Assembly (NCBI GenBank): GCA_033782935.1
Contig: JAWQEG010001306.1
Location: 1,054,001-1,118,000 of the forward strand
DNA from: Petrolisthes cinctipes
Taxonomy: Eukaryota > Arthropoda > Malacostraca > Decapoda > Porcellanidae
Length of the DNA: 64,000 nucleotides
Reading direction: 5' to 3'
Shown piece after piece: positions 1-9,875 of the stretch. Each line of letters begins with the position of its first letter. Positions within the stretch are counted from its first letter, which is position 1. The translations under genes and the position numbers were made by a program. The notes beneath the pieces are model-generated. The model had not been told where the DNA came from and searched no databases. It was given only the letters and a program-made list of their open reading frames with translations.

Positions 1-177
1 GAGATATAAACGGGTACTGAAGATGCATGCACATATCGACTTTTGTGCACCTAAAAGATCGATTTTCAGTATGTTTTGAGCATGTATTTTGAAAATACTC
101 TAACACGGAGTAGGCATGTACAGATCGCTTCTGGGACCCCTAAATATCGAATTTTCGGGTGTTTTGGGACTGAATTT
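1..177. repeat. Long monomer, subtype La (177 bp) exemplar
   Basis: This L monomer carries GGTACTGAAGATGC, then CTTTTGTGCACC, GTTTTGAGCATG, CACGGAG, AGATCGCTTC and GACCCCTAAAT, and ends GGGACTGAATTT. It is 39% GC with seven CpGs. La monomers almost always sit immediately before an S monomer. A/T tracts start near positions 41, 53, 63, 74, 87, 152 and 162, spaced 10-13 bp within each group. Confidence 0.95.
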
Positions 178-325
178 GAGATATCGACTTTTTGGCACCT
201 AAAAGATCGATTTTTAGCATGTTTTTAGCCTATATTTTGAAAATATTCTAGCACTGAGTAGGCATGTACAGATTGCTCCTGGGACCCCAAAATATCGAAT
301 TTTCGGGTGTTTAGGGCCAGAATTT
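178..325. repeat. Short monomer S (148 bp) exemplar
   Basis: Starts GAGATATCGAC and lacks the 29-bp block found in L between two ATAT motifs; the rest aligns with L throughout. Diagnostic differences include TTTTTAGCATG, TTTTTAGCC, TATATTTTGAAAATATTC and CTAGCACTG. The start contains GATATC (an EcoRV site) in nearly all S copies and in no typical L copy. About 142 S or s copies occur and none follows another directly. The 148-bp length is close to the 147 bp of a nucleosome core. Confidence 0.95.
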
Positions 326-679
326 GAGATATAAACGGGTACAGAAGATGCATGCACATATCGACTTTTGGGCACCTAAAATGTCGATTTTCAGCATGTT
401 TTGGGCCTGAATTTTGAAAATACTCTAACACGGAGTAGGCATGTACAGATCGCTTCTGGGACCCCAAAATATCGAATTTTCGGGTGTTTTGAGCCTGAAT
501 TTGAGATATAAACGGGTACTGAAGATGCATGCACATATCGACTTTTGTGCACCTAAAAGATCGATTTTCAGTATGTTTTGAGCATGTATTTTGAAAAAAC
601 TCTAACACGGAGTAGGCATGTACAGATCGCTTCTGGGACCCCTAAATATCGAATTTTCGGGTGTTTTGGGACTGAATTT
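178..679. repeat. S-L-L trimer unit (502 bp) exemplar
   Basis: Monomers start at 178 (S), 326 (L) and 503 (L). About 78 such trimers make up most of the array, at 500-502 bp or 483-493 bp when they carry s or small deletions. The first L ends in GCCTG or GCCAG plus AATTT, and the second ends GGGACTGAATTT. Confidence 0.93.
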
Positions 680-1004
680 GAGATATCGATTTTTTGGCAC
701 CTAAAATGTCGATTTTTAGCATGTTTTTAGCCTATATTTTGAAAATATTCTAGCACTGTGTAGGCATGTACAGATTGCTTCTGGGACCCCAAAATATTGA
801 ATTTTCGGGTGTTTTGAGCCTGAATTTGAGATATAAACGGGTACTGAAGATGCATGCACATATCGACTTTTGTGCACCTAAAAGATCGATTTTCAGTATG
901 TTTTGAGCATGTATTTTGAAAATACTCTAACACGGAGTAGGCATGTACAGATCGCTTCTGGGACCCCTAAATATCGAATTTTCGGGTGTTTTGGGACTGA
1001 ATTT

Positions 1005-1142
1005 GAGATATCGACTTTTTGGCACCTAAAAGATCGATTTTTAGCATGTTTTTAGCCTATATTTTGAAAATATTCTAGCACTGTACAGATTGCTTCTGGG
1101 ACCCCAAAATATTGAATTTTCGGGTGTTTTGAGCCTGAATTT
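1005..1142. repeat. Doubly shortened monomer s (138 bp) exemplar
   Basis: An S monomer in which CACTGTGTAGGCATGTACAG is reduced to CACTGTACAG, a 10-bp loss with one or two bases of flanking homology. Thirty copies start at 1005, 1821, 4968, 5784, 7427, 8243, 9561, 12708, 14679, 15319, 16461, 17277, 18919, 21063, 22707, 25018, 26662, 28648, 29463, 31606, 32748, 34885, 35530, 36170, 37840, 40836, 41818, 44165, 44656 and 59256. Confidence 0.93.
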
Positions 1143-1319
1143 GAGATATAAACGGGTACAGAAGATGCATGCACATATCGACTTTTGGGCACCTAAAAGA
1201 TCGATTTTCAGTATGTTTTTGGCCTGTATTTTGAAAATACTCTAACACGTAGTAGGCATGTACAGATACCTTCTGGGACCTCTAAATATCGAATTTTCGG
1301 GTGTTTTGGGACTGAATTT
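1143..1319. repeat. Long monomer, subtype Lc (177 bp) exemplar
   Basis: Carries GGTACAGAAGATGC, CTTTTGGGCACC, GTTTTTGGCCTG, CAGATACCTTC and GACCTCTAAAT, and ends GGGACTGAATTT. Like La it is normally the last monomer before S. This copy has CACGTAG in place of the usual CACGGAG. Confidence 0.93.
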
Positions 1320-1467
1320 GAGATATCGATTTTTTGGCACCTAAAATGTCGATTTTTAGCATGTTTTTAGCCTATATTTTGAAAATATTCTAGCACTGTG
1401 TAGGCATGTACAGATTGCTTCTGGGACCCCAAAATATTGAATTTTCGGGTGTTTTGAGCCTGAATTT

Positions 1468-1643
1468 GAGATATAAACGGGTACAGAAGATACATGCACA
1501 TATTGACTTTGGGCATCTAAAATATCGATTTTCAGCATGTTTTGGGCCTGTATTTTGAAAATACTCTAACACTGAGTAGGCATGTACAGATTGCTTCTGG
1601 GACCCCAAAATATTGAATTTTCGAGTGTTTTGAGCCTGAATTT
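1468..1643. repeat. Long monomer, subtype Lb (176 bp) exemplar
   Basis: Carries GATACATGCACATATTGAC, one fewer T in GACTTTGGGCATC, GCATGTTTTGGGCCTG, CACTGAG and AGATTGCTTC, and ends GAGCCTGAATTT. It fills the middle position of the S-L-L trimer and is followed by another L. Compared with La it has TG where La has CG at several sites. Confidence 0.93.
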
Positions 1644-2135
1644 GAGATATAAACGGGTACTGAAGATGCATGCACATATCGACTTTTGTGCACCTAAAAG
1701 ATCGATTTTCAGTATGTTTTGAGCATGTATTTTGAAAATACTCTAACACGGAGTAGGCATGTACAGATCGCTTCTAAGACCCCTAAATATCGAATTTTCG
1801 GGTGTTTTGGGACTGAATTTGAGATATCAACTTATTGGCACCTAAAAGATCGATTTTTAGCATGTTTTTAGCCTATATTTTGAAAATATTCTAGCACTGT
1901 ACAGATCGCTTCTGGGACCCCAAAATATCGAATTTTCGGGTGTTTAGGGCCAGAATTAGAGATATAAACGTGTACAGAAGATGCATGCACATATCGACTT
2001 TTGGGCACCTAAAAGATCGATTTTCAGTATGTTTTTGGCCTGTATTTTGAAAATACTCTAACTCGGAGTAGGCATGTACAGATACCTTCTGGGACCTCTA
2101 AATATCGAATTTTCAGGTGTTTTGGGACTGAATTT

Positions 2136-4141
2136 GAGATATCGATTTTTTGGCACCTAAAATGTCGATTTTTAGCATGTTTTTAGCCTATATTATGAAA
2201 ATATTCTAGCACTGTGTAGGCATGTACAGATTGCTTCTGGGACCCCAAAATATTGAATTTTCGGGTGTTTTGAGCCTGAATTTGAGATATAAACGGGTAC
2301 AGAAGATACATGCACATATTGACTTTGGGCATCTAAAATATCGATTTTCAGCATGTTTTGGGCCTGTATTTTGAAAATACTCTAACACTGAGTAGGCATG
2401 TACAGATTGCTTCTGGGACCCCAAAATATTGAATTTTCGGGTGTTTTGAGCCTGAATTTGAGATATAAACGGGTACTGAAGATGCATGCACATATCGACT
2501 TTTGTGCACCTAAAAGATCGATTTTCAGTATGTTTTGAGCATGTGTTTTGAAAATACTCTAACACGGAGTAGGCATGTACAGATCGCTTCTGGGACCCCT
2601 AAATATCGAATTTTCGGGTGTTTTGGGACTGAATTTGAGATATCGACTTTTTGGCACCTAAAAGATCGATTTTTAGCATGTTTTTAGCCTATATTTTGAA
2701 AATATTCTAGCACTGAGTAGGCATGTACAGATTGCTTCTGGGACCCCAAAATATTGAATTTTCGGGTGTTTTGAGCCTGAATTTGAGATATAAACGGGTA
2801 CAGAAGATACATGCACATATTGACTTTGGGCACCAAAAATATCGATTTTCAGCATGTTTTGGGCCTGAATTTTGAAAATACTCTAACACGGAGTAGGCAT
2901 GTACAGATCGCTTCTGGGACCCCAAAATATCGAATTTATCGGGTGTTTAGGGCCAGAATTTGAGATATAAACGGGTACAGAAGATGCATGCACATATCGA
3001 CTTTTGGGCACCTAAAAGATCGATTTTCAGTATGTTTTTGGCCTGTATTTTAAAAATATTCTAACACGGAGTAGGCATGTACAGATACCTTCTGGGACCT
3101 CTAAATATCGAATTTTCAGGTGTTTTGGGACTGAATTTGAGATATCGATTTTTTGGCACCTAAAATGTCGATTTTTAGCATGTTTTTAGCCTATATTATG
3201 AAAATATTCTAGCACTGTGTAGGCATGTACAGATTGCTTCTGGGACCCCAAAATATTGAATTTTCGGGTGTTTTGAGCCTGAATTTGAGATATAAACGGG
3301 TACAGAAGATACATGCACATATTGACTTTGGGCATCTAAAATATCGATTTTCAGCATGTTTTGGGCCTGTATTTTGAAAATACTCTAACACTGAGTAGGC
3401 ATGTACAGATTGCTTCTGGGACCCCAAAATATTGAATTTTCGGGTGTTTTGAGCCTGAATTTGAGATATAAACGGGTACTGAAGATGCATGCACATATCG
3501 ACTTTTGTGCACCTAAAAGATCGATTTTCAGTATGTTTTGAGCATGTGTTTTGAAAATACTCTAACACGGAGTAGGCATGTACAGATCGCTTCTGGGACC
3601 CCTAAATATCGAATTTTCGGGTGTTTTGGGACTGAATTTGAGATATCGACTTTTTGGCACCTAAAAGATCGATTTTTAGCATGTTTTTAGCCTATATTTT
3701 GAAAATATTCTAGCACTGAGTAGGCATGTACAGATTGCTTCTGGGACCCCAAAATATTGAATTTTCGGGTGTTTTGAGCCTGAATTTGAGATATAAACGG
3801 GTACAGAAGATACATGCACATATTGACTTTGGGCACCAAAAATATCGATTTTCAGCATGTTTTGGGCCTGAATTTTGAAAATACTCTAACACGGAGTAGG
3901 CATGTACAGATCGCTTCTGGGACCCCAAAATATCGAATTTATCGGGTGTTTAGGGCCAGAATTTGAGATATAAACGGGTACAGAAGATGCATGCACATAT
4001 CGACTTTTGGGCACCTAAAAGATCGATTTTCAGTATGTTTTTGGCCTGTATTTTAAAAATATTCTAACACGGAGTAGGCATGTACAGATACCTTCTGGGA
4101 CCTCTAAATATCGAATTTTCGGGTGTTTTGGGACTGAATTT
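2136..4141. repeat. Doubled 1003-bp hexamer inside repeat A copy 1
   Basis: Two S-L-L-S-L-L hexamers at 2136-3138 and 3139-4141. Private variants GAGCATGTGTTTTG (about 2538 and 3541), GAATTTATCGGG and GTATTTTAAAAATATTC recur at +1003, and GAATTTTCAGGTG at about 2110 and 3113. The third boundary near 4113 has CGGGTG instead, so the duplication probably spans about 2110-4110. Confidence 0.92.
2785..2961. repeat. Long monomer, subtype Lb' (177 bp) exemplar
   Basis: A sister of Lb with GGGCACCAAAAATATCG, GGGCCTGAATTTTG and CACGGAG, ending GGGCCAGAATTT. This copy has one extra base (GAATTTATCGGG instead of GAATTTTCGGG), restoring 177 bp. It occupies the middle trimer position and is followed by an L monomer. 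Confidence 0.9.
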
Positions 4142-7100
4142 GAGATATCGATTTTTTGGCACCTAAAATGTCGATTTTTAGCATGTTTTTAGCCTATATT
4201 TTGAAAATATTCTAGCACTGTGTAGGCATGTACAGATTGCTTCTGGGACCCCGAAATATTGAATTTTCGGGTGTTTTGAGCCTGAATTTGAGATATAAAC
4301 GGGTACAGAAGATGCCAGCACATATCGACTTTTGGGCACCTAAAAGATCGATTTTCAGTATGTTTTTGGCCTGTATTTTGAAAATACTCTAACACGGAGT
4401 AGGCATGTACAGATACATTCTGGGACCTCTAAATATCGAATTTTCGGGTGTTTTGGGACTGAATTTGAGATATCGATTTTTTGGCACCTAAAATGTCGAT
4501 TTTTAGCATGTTTTTAGCCTATATTTTGAAAATATTCTAGCACTGTGTAGGCATGTACAGATTGCTTCTGGGACCCCAAAATATTGAATTTTCGGGTGTT
4601 TTGAGCCTGAATTTGAGATATAAACGGGTACAGAAGATACATGCACATATTGACTTTGGGCATCTAAAATATCGATTTTCATCATGTTTTGGGCCTGTAT
4701 TTTGAAAATACTTTAACACTGAGTAGGCATGTACAGATTGCTTCTGGGACCCCAAAATATTGAATTTTCGAGTGTTTTGAGCCTGAATTTGAGATATAAT
4801 CGGGTACTGAAGATGCATGCACATATCGACTTTTGGGCACCTAAAAGATCGATTTTCAGTATGTTTTGAGCATGTATTTTGAAAATACTCTAACACGGAG
4901 TAGGCATGTACAGATCGCTTCTGGGACCCCTAAATATCGAATTTTCGGGTGTTTTGGGACTGAATTTGAGATATCGACTTATTGGCACCTAAAAGATCGA
5001 TTTTTAGCATGTTTTTAGCCTATATTTTGAAAATATTCTAGCACTGTACAGATCGCTTCTGGGACCCCAAAATATCGAATTTTCGGGTGTTTAGGGCCAG
5101 AATTTGAGATATAAACGGGTACAGAAGATGCATGCACATATCGACTTTTGGGCACCTAAAAGATCGATTTTCAGTATGTTTTTGGCCTGTATTTTGAAAA
5201 TACTCTAACACGGAGTAGGCATGTACAGATACCTTCTGGGACCTCTAAATATCGAATTTTCGGGTGTTTTGGGACTGAATTTGAGATATCGATTTTTTGG
5301 CACCTAAAATGTCGATTTTTAGCATGTTTTTAGCCTATATTTTGAAAATATTCTAGCACTGTGTAGGCATGTACAGATTGATTCTGGGACCCCAAAATAT
5401 TGAATTTTCGGGTGTTTTGAGCCTGAATTTGAGATATAAACGGGTACAGAAGATACATGCACATATTGACTTTGGGCATCTAAAATATCGATTTTCAGCA
5501 TGTTTTGGGCCTGTATTTTGAAAATACTCTAACACTGAGTAGGCATGTACAGATTGCTTCTGGGACCCCAAAATATTGAATTTTCGAGTGTTTTGAGCCT
5601 GAATTTGAGATATAAACGGGTACTGAAGATGCATGCACATATCGACTTTTGTGCACCTAAAAGATCGATTTTCAGTATGTTTTGAGCATGTATTTTGAAA
5701 ATACTCTAACACGGAGTAGGCATGTACAGATCGCTTCTAAGACCCCTAAATATCGAATTTTCGGGTGTTTTGGGACTGAATTTGAGATATCAACTTATTG
5801 GCACCTAAAAGATCGATTTTTAGCATGTTTTTAGCCTATATTTTGAAAATATTCTAGCACTGTACAGATCGCTTCTGGGACCCCAAAATATCGAATTTTC
5901 GGGTGTTTAGGGCCAGAATTTGAGATATAAACGGGTACAGAAGATGCATGCACATATCGACTTTTGGGCACCTAAAAGATCGATTTTCAGTATGTTTTTG
6001 GCCTGTATTTTGAAAATACTCTAACACGGAGTAGGCATGTACAGATACCTTCTGGGACCTCTAAATATCGAATTTTCGGGTGTTTTGGGACTGAATTTGA
6101 GATATCGATTTTTTGGCACCTAAAATGTCGATTTTTAGCATGTTTTTAGCCTATATTATGAAAATATTCTAGCACTGTGTAGGCATGTACAGATTGCTTC
6201 TGGGACCCCAAAATATTGAATTTTCGGGTGTTTTGAGCCTGAATTTGAGATATAAACGGGTACAGAAGATACATGCACATATTGACTTTGGGCATCTAAA
6301 ATATCGATTTTCAGCATGTTTTGGGCCTGTATTTTGAAAATACTCTAACACTGAGTAGGCATGTACAGATTGCTTCTGGGACCCCAAAATATTGAATTTT
6401 CGGGTGTTTTGAGCCTGAATTTGAGATATAAACGGGTACTGAAGATGCATGCACATATCGACTTTTGTGCACCTAAAAGATCGATTTTCAGTATGTTTTG
6501 AGCATGTATTTTGAAAATACTCTAACACGGAGTAGGCATGTACAGATCGCTTCTGGGACCCCTAAATATCGAATTTTCGGGTGTTTTGGGACTGAATTTG
6601 AGATATCGACTTTTTGGCACCTAAAAGATCGATTTTTAGCATGTTTTTAGCCTATATTTTGAAAATATTCTAGCACTGAGTAGGCATGTACAGATTGCTC
6701 CTGGGACCCCAAAATATCGAATTTTCGGGTGTTTAGGGCCAGAATTTGAGATATAAACGGGTACAGAAGATGCATGCACATATCGACTTTTGGGCACCTA
6801 AAATGTCGATTTTCAGCATGTTTTGGGCCTGAATTTTGAAAATACTCTAACACGGAGTAGGCATGTACAGATCGCTTCTGGGACCCCAAAATATCGAATT
6901 TTCGGGTGTTTTGAGCCTGAATTTGAGATATAAACGGGTACTGAAGATGCATGCACATATCGACTTTTGTGCACCTAAAAGATCGATTTTCAGTATGTTT
7001 TGAGCATGTATTTTGAAAAAACTCTAACACGGAGTAGGCATGTACAGATCGCTTCTGGGACCCCTAAATATCGAATTTTCGGGTGTTTTGGGACTGAATT

Positions 7101-9431
7101 TGAGATATCGATTTTTTGGCACCTAAAATGTCGATTTTTAGCATGTTTTTAGCCTATATTTTGAAAATATTCTAGCACTGTGTAGGCATGTACAGATTGC
7201 TTCTGGGACCCCAAAATATTGAATTTTCGGGTGTTTTGAGCCTGAATTTGAGATATAAACGGGTACTGAAGATGCATGCACATATCGACTTTTGTGCACC
7301 TAAAAGATCGATTTTCAGTATGTTTTGAGCATGTATTTTGAAAATACTCTAACACGGAGTAGGCATGTACAGATCGCTTCTGGGACCCCTAAATATCGAA
7401 TTTTCGGGTGTTTTGGGACTGAATTTGAGATATCGACTTTTTGGCACCTAAAAGATCGATTTTTAGCATGTTTTTAGCCTATATTTTGGAAATATTCTAG
7501 CACTGTACAGATTGCTTCTGGGACCCCAAAATATTGAATTTTCGGGTGTTTTGAGCCTGAATTTGAGATATAAACGGGTACAGAAGATGCATGCACATAT
7601 CGACTTTTGGGCACCTAAAAGATCGATTTTCAGTATGTTTTTGGCCTGTATTTTGAAAATACTCTAACACGTAGTAGGCATGTACAGATACCTTCTGGGA
7701 CCTCTAAATATCGAATTTTCGGGTGTTTTGGGACTGAATTTGAGATATCGATTTTTTGGCACCTAAAATGTCGATTTTTAGCATGTTTTTAGCCTATATT
7801 TTGAAAATATTCTAGCACTGTGTAGGCATGTACAGATTGCTTCTGGGACCCCAAAATATTGAATTTTCGGGTGTTTTGAGCCTGAATTTGAGATATAAAC
7901 GGGTACAGAAGATACATGCACATATTGACTTTGGGCATCTAAAATATCGATTTTCAGCATGTTTTGGGCCTGTATTTTGAAAATACTCTAACACTGAGTA
8001 GGCATGTACAGATTGCTTCTGGGACCCCAAAATATTGAATTTTCGAGTGTTTTGAGCCTGAATTTGAGATATAAACGGGTACTGAAGATGCATGCACATA
8101 TCGACTTTTGTGCACCTAAAAGATCGATTTTCAGTATGTTTTGAGCATGTATTTTGAAAATACTCTAACACGGAGTAGGCATGTACAGATCGCTTCTAAG
8201 ACCCCTAAATATCGAATTTTCGGGTGTTTTGGGACTGAATTTGAGATATCAACTTATTGGCACCTAAAAGATCGATTTTTAGCATGTTTTTAGCCTATAT
8301 TTTGAAAATATTCTAGCACTGTACAGATCGCTTCTGGGACCCCAAAATATCGAATTTTCGGGTGTTTAGGGCCAGAATTAGAGATATAAACGTGTACAGA
8401 AGATGCATGCACATATCGACTTTTGGGCACCTAAAAGATCGATTTTCAGTATGTTTTTGGCCTGTATTTTGAAAATACTCTAACTCGGAGTAGGCATGTA
8501 CAGATACCTTCTGGGACCTCTAAATATCGAATTTTCAGGTGTTTTGGGACTGAATTTGAGATATCGATTTTTTGGCACCTAAAATGTCGATTTTTAGCAT
8601 GTTTTTAGCCTATATTATGAAAATATTCTAGCACTGTGTAGGCATGTACAGATTGCTTCTGGGACCCCAAAATATTGAATTTTCGGGTGTTTTGAGCCTG
8701 AATTTGAGATATAAACGGGTACAGAAGATACATGCACATATTGACTTTGGGCATCTAAAATATCGATTTTCAGCATGTTTTGGGCCTGTATTTTGAAAAT
8801 ACTCTAACACTGAGTAGGCATGTACAGATTGCTTCTGGGACCCCAAAATATTGAATTTTCGGGTGTTTTGAGCCTGAATTTGAGATATAAACGGGTACTG
8901 AAGATGCATGCACATATCGACTTTTGTGCACCTAAAAGATCGATTTTCAGTATGTTTTGAGCATGTGTTTTGAAAATACTCTAACACGGAGTAGGCATGT
9001 ACAGATCGCTTCTGGGACCCCTAAATATCGAATTTTCGGGTGTTTTGGGACTGAATTTGAGATATCGACTTTTTGGCACCTAAAAGATCGATTTTTAGCA
9101 TGTTTTTAGCCTATATTTTGAAAATATTCTAGCACTGAGTAGGCATGTACAGATTGCTTCTGGGACCCCAAAATATTGAATTTTCGGGTGTTTTGAGCCT
9201 GAATTTGAGATATAAACGGGTACAGAAGATACATGCACATATTGACTTTGGGCACCAAAAATATCGATTTTCAGCATGTTTTGGGCCTGAATTTTGAAAA
9301 TACTCTAACACGGAGTAGGCATGTACAGATCGCTTCTGGGACCCCAAAATATCGAATTTATCGGGTGTTTAGGGCCAGAATTTGAGATATAAACGGGTAC
9401 AGAAGATGCATGCACATATCGACTTTTGGGC

Positions 9432-9460
9432 ACCTAAAAGATCGATTTTCAGTATGTTTT
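9432..9460. other. Unequal-crossover seam inside repeat A copy 2
   Basis: Left of this stretch the sequence follows copy 1 at offset 6422 (Lc type, CTTTTGGGCACC). Right of it the sequence follows copy 1 at offset 7740 (La type, TTTTGAGCATG, then CTTCTAAGACC). The shared CACCTAAAAGATCGATTTTC and following bases are identical in both sources. The monomer starting at 9384 is thus an Lc/La chimera. Confidence 0.88.
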
Positions 9461-9875
9461 GAGCATGTATTTTGAAAATACTCTAACACGGAGTAGGCAT
9501 GTACAGATCGCTTCTAAGACCCCTAAATATCGAATTTTCGGGTGTTTTGGGACTGAATTTGAGATATCAACTTCTTGGCACCTAAAAGATCGATTTTTAG
9601 CATGTTTTTAGCCTATATTTTGAAAATATTCTAGCACTGTACAGATCGCTTCTGGGACCCCAAAATATCGAATTTTCGGGTGTTTAGGGCCAGAATTAGA
9701 GATATAAACGTGTACAGAAGATGCATGCACATATCGACTTTTGGGCACCTAAAAGATCGATTTTCAGTATGTTTTTGGCCTGTATTTTGAAAATACTCTA
9801 ACTCGGAGTAGGCATGTACAGATACCTTCTGGGACCTCTAAATATCGAATTTTCAGGTGTTTTGGGACTGAATTT

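Larger units (their letters stand above)
680..1319. repeat. S-L (325 bp) and s-L (315 bp) dimers, exemplar pair
   Basis: Monomers start at 680 (S), 828 (La), 1005 (s) and 1143 (Lc). The 325-bp and 315-bp dimers often occur as a 640-bp pair. The window has about 52 dimers. A dimer is a trimer without its middle Lb-type monomer, so loss or gain of Lb could interconvert them (inference). Confidence 0.92.
1..6422. repeat. Higher-order repeat A, copy 1 (6422 bp)
   Basis: From the first S the units run T D d T d T T T T D T d T d T (T trimer, D S-dimer, d s-dimer), with S starts at 178, 680, 1005, 1320, 1821, 2136, 2637, 3139, 3640, 4142, 4467, 4968, 5283, 5784 and 6099. At position 6423 the sequence restarts as base 1. 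Copy-specific variants (CTCCTGGGACC, GAAAAAACTC, CTTCTAAGACC) reappear at +6422. Confidence 0.93.

Noticed and set aside
4..12. TATA box in GATATAAACGGG of every L monomer
   Set aside because: It recurs about 246 times as part of the repeat, with no initiator, downstream gene or other promoter context.
21..33. TGCATGCA palindrome in the L-specific block as a conserved binding site
   Set aside because: It is lost in all Lb and Lb' monomers (ACATGCA) and in the CCAGC variants, so there is no sign that it is maintained.
145..160. CENP-B box in the ATCGAATTTTCGGG segment
   Set aside because: The box needs TTCG, four bases, A, two bases, CGGG. Here ATCG and CGGG are one base too close and the first T and internal A do not fit. 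The opposite strand fails the same way.
226..250. Transcription terminator hairpin at TATTTTGAAAATA
   Set aside because: The arms are A/T only with a one-base loop, so no stable RNA hairpin or following T tract is expected. I list it only as a DNA dyad.
310..320. Plant telomere-like TTTAGGG in GGGTGTTTAGGGCCAG
   Set aside because: It is a single heptamer in some monomers, never in tandem, and arises by one or two substitutions from GTTTTGAG or GTTTTGGG.
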